Shown here in pieces: positions 48,101 through 56,678 of a stretch of DNA of 64,000 nucleotides; position 1 is the stretch's first letter; each line of letters opens with the position of its first letter. The position numbers were made by a program, and so were the translations under genes. The stretch lies in the NCBI GenBank assembly GCA_958510875.1, contig OY294068.1, forward strand, positions 31,352,297 through 31,416,296, in the 5' to 3' direction. The notes under the pieces were generated by a model, which worked only from the letters and a program-made list of their open reading frames with translations, was not told where the DNA came from and did not search any database. The stretch is from Endomychus coccineus (taxonomy: Eukaryota; Arthropoda; Insecta; Coleoptera; Endomychidae).

Positions 48101-48957
48101 GAGGTCCTTTGTAGCAAGTTTCTCTTTCGGACAAGATACGTAGACGATATATTTGTTAAAATTCATCAACCCAATTCCATCCTAAAATTAAATTCACTCG
48201 AAATAGAAAACAATTCCATCAATTTTCTGAACTTAACAATTACAAAGATGAATAATAGACATGCATTTTCAAATATTGGTAAAACAAAGAAAAATTATTG
48301 TTCTCATTATATTAGATTATGCTTGTTTTCAGAATAATTCATGATTTCAAACTGAGACCCGCAACAGTGTTTTGCCAGGCGGGAAAACAATTGGCAAAAC
48401 ATGAGAAATTCGAACAGATTGCTCAACTGGTTAGCTGTATAAAATCTAGTTCGGAGAGTGATAAAGTTACTTCTGACATGTGTGACGAAATACTAACGTT
48501 AACTGTGGCCACTCTTACCAAAGCGAACGCTTCGGGTACGAAGGTGGAGGACCTGATAAAATTGATCTCTGATAAAGCAACAAAGGTAAGTTATATGGAT
48601 ATAAAACTAAACTTTCATTTGTCGAATAAAAATCATCAGGGAATCATCGAATTAAATATCTGCTCCTCTATTGTCAAATATCTGAACTGTATTAGGAGAA
48701 ATGATTGCTTATCTTTAACTCGTAAAGAAATGAGACACATTTTTATTGATTTTTTCTTCTAGATTTCTGCTTACATAGAAGCTAAACAACTAAAGACTGC
48801 ATACTTTTTTGCTGTTCGTTACAAGCGCATGTCGGATATACGACGAATTCTACGAGAAGCTGAATTGAATAATCAACCTAGCATAAAAGCGTTGTGTCAA
48901 AGAGTCTTACAATCACACTCACATGCTCCGTCACCAACACAATCTAGAGATTATTAG
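18176..48957 (+). CDS. ZFYVE26: Spastizin, FYVE domain-containing protein 26 (complete, 13 exons)
   Basis: PI3P-binding partner of spatacsin and AP-5, acting in lysosome/endosome recycling; the human gene is SPG15. Exons: 18176-19405, 28414-30093, 30149-30247, 33622-34392, 35420-35670, 39713-39811, 39872-40140, 41851-42566, 44994-45228, 45662-45868, 45919-46048, 48333-48585, 48763-48957. They total 6,135 nt, 2,044 residues plus stop, with all phases closing. This is somewhat shorter than the human protein (about 2,540). The FYVE domain starts near W1217. Its zinc ligands are C1226, C1229, C1243, C1246, C1251, C1254, C1272 and C1275, and it has the RRHHCRRCG basic motif. The C-terminal half matches spastizin in stretches such as AAMTCIRFYEE, a lone CESAG and FCQAGKQL. 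I chose ATG 18176 for its context (AAAATGG). ATG 18062 is in frame and possible. Intron 1 (9 kb) hosts another gene on the opposite strand. Confidence 0.93.
20127..21642. mobile_element. Second-level element with GGCCGATTTAG-type ends
   Basis: GGGCCGAATTTAGAGG near 20,128 mirrors CCCCTAAATCCGGCC near 21,627. The intervening sequence has the GGAGGCCCCGGG motifs typical of this kind of insect DNA repeat. It is split by the element at 20455-21607. Confidence 0.45.
20455..21607. mobile_element. DNA transposon with about 190-bp TIRs, innermost of three
   Basis: The left arm (20455-20640) and inverted right arm (21420-21607) share TTTAGACATTCCACTATAGC and continue at roughly 80% identity for about 190 bp. 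Inside, two short minus-strand ORFs (21282-21085, 21095-20910) encode basic peptides I cannot place. Probably nonautonomous. Confidence 0.7.
21977..21982 (-). other. Candidate poly(A) signal of the nested membrane-protein gene
   Basis: AATAAA on the minus strand (TTTATT on plus) about 113 nt after the stop at 22095. It supports this as the 3' end of an independent minus-strand gene inside the spastizin intron. Confidence 0.45.
22095..26106 (-). CDS. Predicted type I membrane protein of unknown function, nested in ZFYVE26 intron 1
   Basis: I do not recognise the family. Four exons join in phase: 26106-25735, 25391-25067, 23442-23305, 22288-22095, giving 1,029 nt and 342 residues. Residues 1-17 look like a signal peptide (MSITILVHFSFVSIVHC). 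Next comes an acidic, lysine-rich, hydrophilic region to about 250, probably lumenal or extracellular. A single membrane helix at about 256-275 (FKICLIWLGVYLIIAIPLWC) follows, then a cysteine cluster (GWCCCCFRCMFCRPRE, from 279) and a short cytoplasmic tail rich in tyrosine. Juxtamembrane cysteines like these are often palmitoylated; that is inference. The first two and last two exons could belong to different genes. However, the GGAATAG/GTAAAAG donor leaves exactly the phase the third exon needs, and the joined protein is topologically sensible. Without that donor, exon 2 reads 6 codons further to a stop at 25047. Confidence 0.72.
22505..22707. repeat. Perfect 74-bp inverted repeat with 55-bp loop
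   Basis: 22505-22578 and 22634-22707 are exact reverse complements. Each arm reads CGTTTCGCCAAC next to the loop. The minus-strand order CTGAAGATGCC...GGCGAAACGTCGG resembles Penelope-like element tails. It lies in spastizin intron 1, also inside intron 3 of the nested membrane-protein gene. Confidence 0.9.
24191..24883 (+). repeat. 263-bp tandem repeat, about 2.6 copies
   Basis: Units begin at 24191, 24454 and 24717 (TACCAAGTTTTCAATCATAG) and are almost identical; the third stops after about 167 bp. Each unit holds a 28-codon ORF starting MTRRQRGPLVF. It lies in intron 2 of the nested membrane-protein gene. Confidence 0.9.
26391..26469. repeat. Perfect 30-bp inverted repeat with 19-bp loop
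   Basis: 26391-26420 and 26440-26469 are exact reverse complements (arm starts TAGTTGGGGATAATAATG). No transposase or TIR element boundary is recognised. It lies about 285 bp upstream of the nested gene's start codon, within spastizin intron 1. Confidence 0.9.
26955..27485 (-). mobile_element. Decayed mariner transposase fragment
   Basis: Minus-strand frames contain pieces of mariner transposase: ESKPKRAKVALSVNKVMATV (27,475-27,415), then after frameshifts HPPYSPN...FRLFSNLK, GGKKFGSNDEVIAET and KSYYLEGIEK. The catalytic DxD/HQDNAPAH blocks are scrambled. The 5' part is missing where Penelope-like sequence begins at about 27,485. Confidence 0.8.
27486..28230 (+). mobile_element. Degenerate Penelope-like element fragment (GIY-YIG region and 3' UTR)
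   Basis: Frames with stops read PLIPKDK, then GGTYTGISKQYLQKRMYGHK and HCFDYNHQFDYKNVNILTKE. These parallel the better copy at 51555-52794, including the GIY-YIG core (TYTGIS). It is followed by the related 3' tail up to about 28,230. The hammerhead-like core found in the other copy is missing here. Confidence 0.8.
30700..31700 (-). mobile_element. LINE fragment (jockey/R1-type), end of endonuclease region
   Basis: Minus-strand translation with stops gives NPRTINWGLYKEELSGRL, EIEASVSGLSSAIISAYEAS, KVEEYRKKIRKLFNKAKRSQ and VVDWESYS, the pattern of the endonuclease-to-RT linker of jockey-like LINEs. Upstream (31,700-31,400) proline- and lysine-rich sequence may be a separate piece of the same element. 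Frameshifts prevent function. Confidence 0.65.
31732..32320 (+). repeat. 589-bp direct repeat, copy A
   Basis: From TCCCAGTCTAGATCCGCTG to GACCCAGATTT. Nearly identical to 32412-33000; the one difference I saw is GACAGGGTCAGG against GACAGAGTCAGG. The near identity means a recent duplication or an assembly artefact. No coding potential. Confidence 0.92.
32319..32410 (+). pseudogene. 92-bp copy of ZFYVE26 exon 2 in intron 3
   Basis: Identical to 29851-29942 in exon 2, which encodes LKDMVLSNIVSDGFEFEFYK and the next 10 residues. It starts at the exact end of repeat A and ends at the exact start of repeat B. Length is not a multiple of three and no splice sites flank it, so it should not add coding sequence. 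Confidence 0.93.
32412..33000 (+). repeat. 589-bp direct repeat, copy B
   Basis: Second copy of 31732-32320, differing at one seen position. After it the sequence goes on as TTTTAAATTTC, where copy A is followed by the exon copy. Confidence 0.92.
34894..35120 (+). mobile_element. Degenerate MITE fragment
   Basis: Shares GCGCAATGCTT, TTTTCTAATTCT, the GCGCGTT box and GAGTAGAAAGAG, in order, with the element at 40292-40572. The right TIR is lost. In ZFYVE26 intron 4. Confidence 0.55.
36176..37625 (-). mobile_element. 5'-truncated LINE (R1/jockey type): RT end and RNase H
   Basis: Minus-strand frames give SVKYLGVLDDKQLKN, HLETRVKKVVASLWACTRAL, TWGLRPQVLHWIY, PIITYAAVVWWPAIETSV and further frameshifted RNase H-like sequence with a downstream zinc-knuckle-like tail. 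The 3' end is a short (TTGA)n run at 36191-36205. It lies in ZFYVE26 intron 5. Several frameshifts; dead. Confidence 0.85.
37630..39712. other. Rest of ZFYVE26 intron 5, no gene seen
   Basis: AT-rich sequence with only short ORFs. A 26-bp tandem duplication (AAAATGTGACTGAAAGAATA...) occupies 38703-38754. The stretch around 39,370-39,480 is GC-richer and may be repeat-derived, but I cannot classify it. Confidence 0.5.
38703..38754 (+). repeat. 26-bp tandem duplication
   Basis: AAAATGTGACTGAAAGAATA plus ATAATC, present twice in a row. Confidence 0.85.
40292..40572 (+). mobile_element. MITE with about 33-bp imperfect TIRs
   Basis: GTTACAACCATAGAGATGAA at the left mirrors TTCATCTCTATGGTTATAAC at the right, with further matching into AGTTCTT/AAGAACT. 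About 281 bp, no ORF of its own, in ZFYVE26 intron 7. A partial relative lies at 34894-35120. Confidence 0.75.
40890..41160 (+). repeat. Divergent fragment of the tandem-array repeat of 50620-53885
   Basis: Shares TATTGAAACATGATTTC, the TTTACTGCTCGAC box, GACTCACATT(C/G)TTCTGCTAG and CCCGAACTATA with the array units, in the same order. Confidence 0.55.
41505..41640. repeat. Imperfect palindromic short element
   Basis: CTTATCCGCTAGAAATACTGAGTAC with GTCGGCTATC at the left is mirrored by GGTAGCCGATAG...CTCAGTAC...TAGTGGATAAG at the right. Probably a small foldback MITE just upstream of ZFYVE26 exon 8. Confidence 0.6.
42567..43690. other. ZFYVE26 intron 8, first part; no gene seen
   Basis: GC-richer patches at 42,660-42,850 and 43,000-43,100 look repeat-derived. 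A TATATAA and an AATAAA near 43,360-43,400 could mark a decayed LTR, but I find no LTR ends. Confidence 0.35.
43690..44280 (+). repeat. Short repeats with the GATCAGCGACCC core
   Basis: The boxes GCGCCCCAAAAAACCCATA, AGCGACCCAAAAAACCCCCA and AGCGACCCAAAAAAACCTAG recur at about 43,686, 43,964 and 44,217, a spacing near 260 bp, with ATTTTCCGG/TTTTTCC between. Same family as 5209-5520 and 9265-10020. Confidence 0.6.
44430..44700 (+). repeat. Dispersed GC-richer repeat, relative at 50430-50520 inverted
   Basis: TGAAACAGAGCTAATAGCG followed by TCGAGTATTTCAACGGACCG is found in reverse complement near 50,440-50,485 with two or three changes. No ORF. Confidence 0.55.
46049..47690. other. ZFYVE26 intron 11, first part; no gene seen
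   Basis: AT-rich, with repeated TTTTCTAACC motifs around 46,740-46,960 and no open frame worth reporting. Confidence 0.45.
47690..48012. repeat. Long inverted repeat: about 100-bp arms, 26-bp loop, with GATCGCCA repeats
   Basis: 47787-47886 pairs with 47913-48012 as imperfect reverse complements, with a long exact core (GGTTATGGTTTATTGTAACA and onward). Just upstream, three spaced copies of GATCGCCA(A)TGT, two followed by GGTGTTCA, lie at about 47,700-47,800. It directly precedes Penelope-like RT sequence and may be its 5' terminal structure. Confidence 0.8.
48033..48320 (+). mobile_element. Penelope-like reverse transcriptase fragment
   Basis: Reads PHWFTTNPIFSRSFMNLIEE, then RTRYVDDIFVKIHQ (RT motif with the YVDD box) and LEIENNSINFLNLTITKMNN, as in Penelope-like elements. 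Truncated at both ends. It lies in the last 300 bp of ZFYVE26 intron 11. Confidence 0.85.
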
Positions 48958-49395
48958 TTTTCTTGACGTAATATTAAAAGTAATACCAAATGTTAGGCTG
49001 TGATTATAAGTTGTTATCAATATTACTTTTTTGTAATTCTTTTCACTTGAGATTAGAAATCTCGTTGATATGGTGTTTACCAAAAAAAATGACTGCTATT
49101 ATGTACGTATGTTACTTATTTGTTAATGTGTTAACCATTATATATTTTAAGCACTAAATGAATATATTGATGTCTATAAAATTTTCAGTGAATGGTTTGG
49201 GTAAGTTATGTTGAACAGAACAATACTTCAAACAATATCAAAAGATTTGTGTGTAACCATCACGTATTTTTTTTTATTCAAATATTTAAATCATCCAAAA
49301 CTGTTCTAAAATGCATATATTTTTTTATTACTCCCATCATATAGCCCCCATAGCACCTTGACTTGACATTAAGTGTTCTTATATTTACTTTTTTC

Positions 49396-49401
49396 AATAA
49401 A
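49396..49401 (+). other. Candidate poly(A) signal of ZFYVE26
   Basis: AATAAA about 440 nt after the spastizin stop codon, in AT-rich 3' flank. It is the clearest canonical hexamer downstream of the stop. Which site is used cannot be told from sequence. Confidence 0.4.
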
Positions 49402-49599
49402 ATTTTTTAAATCATTGTCGATCTTCAATTTATCTAGAATACCATGCCCAACAAAAAGAATAACAAATAATTACATTTTGAGTAAAAATTTTATTTCTAA
49501 ATAAAATATTATCAAGACAGTGATGATAGTTAACGAAGTCTTCCCTAGAATCGGGTTATATGGCACAAGGTATGTTTTCGTGTAGCGTTTGTTTTTACA

Positions 49600-50370
49600 T
49601 ACTTGGACTACACGAGAGGGAAGCATATAATGTTCGAAGACCAGCCTGGTAGGCGTGTTGACGACAGTGTAAGGGATACGCCTTCAGTGGGCCATCTCTC
49701 AAGTATCTGTCAATCAGTCTCCATTGCCTTTAAAAGGAATGAGGTTAGACTAATAGGGCGGAATGCCTTAGCTCAGTTTTACCCGCCTTTGGAATAAACA
49801 CGACTTTCACTGCCCGCCATTGCTTTGGAATAAAAGCAGTGGCTATGCAAAATCGGAAGATTTTCACCAATAGCTTGATGATAATTTCCTTACCCTCTCA
49901 TCTTTGGTTACGGAAGGGAACGAACTGGAAATGAAATTCCTACCAATTGCTTCGGCGAAAGTCCAAAACGAATGTGAGCCATTCGGGCATTCGATAAGTT
50001 TTGATCATATTTTGGCATCAAATGCCTCTTTCGAAACGTTTATCGTTTCATTGCACGTATTTCTGGCTTCAACATATTTTGTTCCGCGCCAACGGCGGTA
50101 TGCTGTTTGTTTTGAAGCGACGGCCCTAGAACATATTTTATTGAACCACCGTTCACCAGATGATAGTGATTTGTCGGTATGGGGTATGTAAGTTTCCATT
50201 CCTAGCCTGATAATATCAGAGATCTCTGTGGCACATTGCGTGAGGTCATCACATTCAAAACATACATTTTTCAAGGAAACTACGAGAAGAACATGCGAAG
50301 GGATCTGGATTGTTAGTGAGTCAAGCGTATTGTCCAAATGGTGAATGCAATTCACTTGAAATTGTGACAC
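49600..50370 (-). mobile_element. LINE fragment (R1-like): endonuclease end to start of RT
   Basis: Minus strand: SLSSGERWFNKICSRAVASK and QTAYRRWRGTKYVEARN, then after stops AVKVVFIPKAGKT, RYLRDGP, and HAYQAG-like sequence, the conserved early RT blocks of R1/TRAS-type LINEs. Multiple stops. Between ZFYVE26 and the tandem array. Confidence 0.75.
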
Positions 50371-51554
50371 AAGCTAGATATGATACTCGAAATTTTTTGG
50401 CATAAAGATTCAAATTCGTACCTCGAGTCGTTTTTTAGCAGAGCGGTCCGTCGAAATACTCGACGCTATTCGCTCTGTTTCACGCGTCTTTCTTGCGGTA
50501 ACTATCTTGCTCTTGAAACGTCCAAAATACTGGACTTTATAATCCTTTGAGAGTGATGAAGCAATAACCTAGCCAGTCTTTTAATTTTTAAAGCTGTTAC
50601 TTTTTCTAATTTTCTTAACAATGTAGTTTTTTAAATAATGGGTAAGTAGGTACTGCTTAAATCACATCCGATCGTCATTAGTGAATATGAAGAGAAAATT
50701 ATCAAACAATATGTGCCATGTAGAACAGCTACAACTGAGAGCAAAATCGAGATTTTGGGAACCTAAGATAATAATATAATATGAAACTACTGGCCGATCT
50801 TCTACAGTATACCGAAAATGATGAAAACTATACATCTGAACTTGAACCACTGCCAAAAAAAAAAAGTCACTAATACTGGCGAAGGTTCTGATATAAATGA
50901 GATTTCAGGCTTTTTGGAGCCGTAGGGATTCGTGAAAAATGTTTTATATCGTAGCAGTCATATTGAAACATGATTTCTCACGAATCTTTACTGCTCGACT
51001 CACATTCTTCTGCTAGACATTCTCTCATGTCTCGAACTATATGGTCTCTAGACTTTTTGGAACTAAGGCATAACATTCCATCTAAAAGAAACAACACAAG
51101 GTCTAAAAAAGTTTTGGCCCGATAAATTTTGATTACAATGTAGTTTTTAAAATAACGGGTAAGTAGGTACTGCTTAAATCACATCTGATAGTCATTAGTG
51201 AATACGAAGAGAAAATTAACAAACAATATGTGTCCTGTAGAATAGCTGCAGCTGAGGGCAAAATCGACATTCTGGGATCCTAATATAATAACATAAAATG
51301 AAACTACTGGCCGATTTCTGTACATAACTCAACATTTATAGAAACATAGTTCAAAACAAGAACGATAATAAAAAATTATCAATCCAACACAAAATCTGAA
51401 ATGATTTTCGGACCTTTTACAGACAAATTAAAATGGTTTCTATTGGTTGTCCTTTGGCATATCAACATATCACTAAAGAATTCCCTAAAAATAGGTATTT
51501 GAGGCCTTTGTGACTTGAAAATCTACTGTATACCGAAAATGGTGAAAACTATAC

Positions 51555-52794
51555 TTTGGTTTACTAAAGAAGTATGGTCTCAACATTATCTTCACTTCAA
51601 TTCCGTTGCGCCAGCTTGTTATAAAAAAAGTGTCATTAACAGCCTTACAGATCGCGCGATAAAATTGTCCCACGCGGATGACCGCCCCAAAAATTTAAAA
51701 ATTGTTCGTAATACACTAGAATTGAATGGCTACCCAAAAACTTTTTTCAATCCTATCATTAAAGAAAGAATAAACAAAATCTATAATGGTTAGTCTAATA
51801 AAAATAACATAAAAGGTAATACAGACAATTTTATAACTCTACCTTACATTCCGGAGACCTCAGAGAAAATCAAAAAATGTTTGAAAAAGTATGATATAAA
51901 TGTTGCGCATAAACCTACTAACTGTGTTGGGAAATATTTCTCAAATCTAAAACCTTTAATACCTAAAGATAAACAAACCCACACAGTGTATAAATTGAAT
52001 TGTTTAGATTGTGATGGAACCTATACTGGAATCTCTAAACAATATTTACAAAAAAGAATGTACGGCCATAAATATAGCACAAGAAATAACAACTTAGAAA
52101 ATTCCACCGCCCTTGCTAAGCATTGTTTTGATTATAACCATCAATTTGATTACAAAAATGTTAATATCTTAACTAAGGAAACCAATTATTATAAAAGATC
52201 TATCCTGGAGATGATTCACATAAAACGGGACCCCAAATCTGTAAATCATAGGGTAGACACACAAAATCTAAGTCATATTTATACTAATTTGATTAAATAA
52301 TCTCTTGCAAATTCTTACATACGTCTTTATAAGTGTTGAAAATGTTTTTAGGAAGAATTCGTAATAGTAATTTCCCAGTACAGGTCTGAAACCTTTCTTA
52401 AGTACCTAGTCATAAATCCTACACATCTGGTTTCGAAAGTAGATACTTGACAAATAACTTCGTTCTTCTCATTTGTTTTGAGAATACCAATCAATATGCA
52501 CTCATATATTTTAATAATATTACTGAATAGCGGATTCTTACTACAAAAAATTTTTTTGTACTTTAATTCTGACTATACAATTTCGATTATTCGTAGTTCT
52601 GTTCGTTTCGACGGCGTGGGCTCTTTTGATTGAAGTTAAATTTTCGATTTGGACGCTTGTGCTATAATTAGTTAATAAACCCCCTTTTTAGACATAGTGA
52701 GTCTTCTGATGATGGTCGTGAGACCGAAACGTACGTAAAGACGAATATTTAAAACAAAGTGTTATTGTGACCTATTTCCCGAGAATTTTATATA
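51555..52794 (+). mobile_element. 5'-truncated Penelope-like element with GIY-YIG endonuclease
   Basis: Bounded by an 11-bp direct repeat, GAAAACTATAC, at 51544-51554 and 52795-52805, so a true insertion. ORF 51515-51793 carries the RT-to-endonuclease linker (KNLKIVRNTLELNGYPKTFF). ORF 51881-52300 carries the GIY-YIG domain: YKLNCLDCDGTYTGISKQYL, RMYGHKYSTR, then AKHCFDYNHQFD. A stop at 51793 separates them. The RT fingers and palm are missing. The 3' UTR holds a hammerhead-like motif. Confidence 0.88.
52701..52742 (+). ncRNA. Hammerhead-ribozyme-like motif in the Penelope-like 3' UTR
   Basis: Order: GTCTT (stem I), CTGATGA core, T, GGTC-GTGA-GACC (stem II with a GNRA-type loop), GAAA core, CG-TA-CG (short stem III), TA cleavage site, AAGAC (stem I partner). 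Stems I and II pair perfectly. One extra T between the core A and stem II departs from the consensus and could weaken cleavage. Short stem III hammerheads are known in Penelope-like elements. Confidence 0.6.
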
Positions 52795-53885
52795 GAAAAC
52801 TATACATCTGAAGTTGAACCATTGCCAAAAAAAGGGTCATTACAGGCAAAGGTTCTGATATAAATATGATTTCAGGCTCATTGGAGCCGTAAGGATTCGT
52901 GAATAGTGTTGATTTATATCGTAGCAGTCATATTGAAACATGATTTTTTACAAATGTTTAACGCTCGACTCACATTCTTCTGCTAGGCATTCTCTCATGT
53001 CTCGAACTATATGGTCTCTAGTCTTTTTGAAACTAAGGTATAACATTCTATCTAAAAGAAACAATCCAAGGTAGCAATATGTCACGTCTAAAAAAGTTTT
53101 GGCCCGATAAATGTTGATCACAAACCAGGTACGTAATCATATTCATTCAAGATGACTTGGTAATTATCTAACATTTTTATCAACAATGTAGTTTTTAAGA
53201 TAATGAATAAGTAGGTACTGCTTAAATCACATCTGATCGTCATTAGTGAATACGAAGAGAAAATTATCAAACAATGTGTCCTGTAGAACAGCTGCAGCTG
53301 AGAGCAAAATCGACATTCTGGAACCTAAAATAATAACATATGAAACTACTGGCCGATTTCTGTACATAACACAACGTTTATAGAAACACAGTTCAAAACA
53401 AGAACGATGATAACAAATTATCAATCCAACACAAAATCTGAAATGATAACAATTTTCGGACATTTTACAGACAAATTAAAATGGTTTCTATTGGGTGTCC
53501 TTTAGTAAGAACATATCACTGAAGAATTCCCTAAAAATATGTATTTCGAGGCCTTTGTGAAAATCTTCTACAGTATACCGAAAATGGTGAAAACTATACA
53601 TCTGAAGTTGAACCATTGCCACAAAAAAGGGTCACTACTGGTAAAGGCTTTGATATAAATGTGATTTCAGACTCTTTGGAGCCGTAGGGATTCGTGAATA
53701 TGTTGTTTATATCGTAGCAGTCTTATTGAAACATGATTTCTTTTGAATGTTTAACGCTCGACTCACATTCTTCAGCTAGGCACTCTCTCATGTCTCAAAC
53801 TATATGATCTCTAGTCTTTTTGGAACTAATACATAAAATTCCATCGAAAAGAAACAATGCAAAGTAGCAATATATCAGAGACAAA

Positions 53886-55229
53886 TAAATTTGTCAACTT
53901 TGGGGTATGAATTTCAGCATTAATAATTATATACTCTGATCAATATTTGAATACCTCAAGCTTGTATCTTTGAGTTTCCTATTTTAGTTCACCCTACTGA
54001 CCTGATCAATAGAAGTCTAACTTTAACAATCGGATGAGCAAATTATGTTAGACAAGTTGCTCTCAATAACATATTTTATTTGTGACTGATAGAAATTCAT
54101 CGTTTTCATTCACTAATTCACATACATCAGGCATATACATCCACACCATTTTACATTAAACACTCCAAAAGATGCCTCTTTAGTAAAGTAATATTAGAAT
54201 TTTAACTCTATACACAAGCAAAATTGAGGTTTAAACTTTGGGAATTACGTCAAAATAATATATATTTAAAAATACCAGCATTTCAGAACTAATTTTTAGA
54301 TAAAACAAATGCAATATCTTTGTGAATGGGGAAAACTTGATTTCTACGACTGGGGTTGGCTCCTGAATATATAGTATAAATTTGAAAAATATTTTAAACC
54401 AAGGTACTATCTTTTCACATAGAAAAGGGAGGGTGTAAACTAAAGTTGTATGCAAATGCCAAACAAGTGATTTAGCGCTATTTTCATGTAAAATGCCTTT
54501 ACTACTGCATACATTTGTATAAGATTCTTTTACAAAATATAGCCTGAGACACCAAAACACCCTAAAAAGTGTTTGTTGGCTCAAAATAGAAATTGTCAGG
54601 CAGTAATTTTACAGAAATATATACAACCTAATGGCCCACATATTATCTCGTTTAGGAATGTTCAATTAGGGGGCCTAATGAAAGTCATTTAGCTTTACTA
54701 ACTTAGTATTCTATACAAAATAAATGCCTGTAAAACTAATATCCAACATTCTAGAAAGTGATGCTTATCAATAAACAAGTAGTCAAAAATAAATATAAAC
54801 TTCTATTATATTATGAGTTATTATAAAATGTATTACTTAAGCTACTTCAAAATATCACATTAATATAATAAATAACATTCCTTAGATATATAGCTCATTT
54901 GAAAATAATTAAAATATGAATTCAATATGTTACAAATTAGTCGATTTGTTTAATATACATTCCAATATTGAATCTAATTTAATTCATAACAGAAAAAATA
55001 TTACTCAATTTGAAAAATACTAATATCAAATAAAAACCTTTAAATTCCAATAGAAGAAATAAATCATTACCTTTAGTCCAAATAATATTTCAATAACTAT
55101 ATTTGACTTACTAAATTTCCAAAGAAGTAATACTTTTTAATGTGACATATTTGTTTTCAACCCCTTCTCTCAATTTAAAAGAAAAATCACAAAAACCAAT
55201 AGATGATGAAATATGTTTATATTTGGAAT
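53886..55229. other. Intergenic, 3' side of the C14orf119 homolog; nothing recognised
   Basis: Very AT-rich. It probably includes the 3' UTR of the minus-strand C14orf119 homolog near 55,229. No repeat or ORF with support. Confidence 0.5.
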
Positions 55230-56678
55230 TTAGTCTTCTAGTACTCCTTCATCAATAACTTCTGCATCTCCAATTCCATTCTGTAATTCAGCATTTAGTT
55301 TTTCTGAAAACACTGAATCCATATCTGAAATTTGTTTCAAGAAATTCTCTTTCTGGTCTGTGCTCCATTGTAAAAACCATTCCTTGAATAACTTAACCTA
55401 CAAATTTGAAAACCTTATTCAACCATAAGAAAATATGAAAATACGTCTTGGAAATTATCTCGCTTATGATATAAAAATAATGATTTGATGAAAAGATTAT
55501 AAAACAATTTAGATTACAGGAATTCTCGAGTTTCCTCAATTAAGGGAATGCGTCCTACAACACTAGAACAGTTTGAGTCCTCAAATTGGCAATCATAGGC
55601 ATAAAAAACACTAGTCCCATGGGATGATTCCTGATGGAATCCCAAAGTTTCTTATCATTATGAAAGATATTTAGCAGCACCTTTTTTAATACTGCAATAT
55701 CCATTAAAAACAAATTCCCAGTGCATGGAAAAGGAAAATTGATTGTTCATGCTTCATATTTGTATAAAGTTAATTTGATGCAGATTAAGATAATTGAAGT
55801 AAAATTAAAACGTTAATGTATGCATGATGTAATTGAGAAATGCTGTACATTTGAAAATATTATTGGAAATATGAATCAAGTCCAATAAAAAGACCAGAGT
55901 ACTCCTAAAATCTAATAACAAAGAATAAGTGATGACAAACTTTACTCGGATATAAATAGATGTTATGGGCACATTGTTTCTTGTTGTAGTAAACTCCACC
56001 ATGACATTTGCCATATTGGAATAAACTAACCTATCTTTCTTGTCAAATTCAGAACATAAACTGATGTAAGTCCTTCAATTGAACAACTTGATTTGGAATG
56101 TGCTAGTTGCCATAACCCCAACCAATAAAATACTCTGTACAACTCTAAAAATTCCACTTCCTTCATTTTAATGTTTGCCGTTGTTTATGATACATGTTAT
56201 CTAAATATAACCATTTAACAGTACCGGTTATTGAAATTGTTAGAAATTTACTCCTTTTACACTCAAAATAGGTTCAGCTATAACTCAAAAGTGTGATAAC
56301 ATACCTTTATAGTTTCTAATATAATATAATTACAAAGTGATTTTGTAATCTTCATAATGAATCAAATTAACTCACTAAAACATGTATCTCATGATTTTTT
56401 TTTATCAAATGGACAGTTGGAATAGCAATAACTACATTTTTAAAACAAATGTCTCTCTAATTTCAACTATTAATAATAAAGGTACTTACTCGACATTCAA
56501 ACAGAGACATTGGTTTGTCTCTGCAATCCACACCAGAAATACTATTTACAATGCCATTCACATAAATTTTATTAGCATATTTTTCCGCCATAATTGGTAA
56601 AAAATCAGATCTCTGCAGATCACTCCACTCCTGAAACCACTGGACTATGTAACGAATTTGGGCTTCTGTACTAAGCAT
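55230..56678 (-). CDS. C14orf119 homolog, small conserved protein of unknown function
   Basis: Two exons, 56678-56490 and 55397-55230, joined in phase 0, give 118 residues plus stop. The human protein is about 140 residues, the extra being mostly N-terminal. The protein contains two copies of one motif: WFQEWSDLQRSDF at residues 14-26 and WFLQWSTDQKENF at 70-82. The segment SLFECR just before the splice matches the family's conserved FECQ region. The C-terminus is acidic. No catalytic motif, signal peptide or membrane segment is visible, so I give no function. It is transcribed away from NDUFS5, about 1.57 kb separating the start codons. The identification rests on remembered similarity over nearly the full length and on repeat spacing. 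Confidence 0.87.

Larger units (their letters stand above)
50620..53885 (+). repeat. Tandem array of three 0.5-0.8-kb units, interrupted by a Penelope-like element
   Basis: Units begin at 50620, 51137 and 53184 (AATGTAGTTTTT, then GTAGGTACTGCTTAAATCAC). Each contains GAAACTACTGGCCGAT, ATTCGTGAA and GCTCGACTCACATTCTTC. Unit 1 lacks about 290 bp present in the others. Unit 2 is split by the insertion at 51555-52794. No gene seen in the units. Confidence 0.85.
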
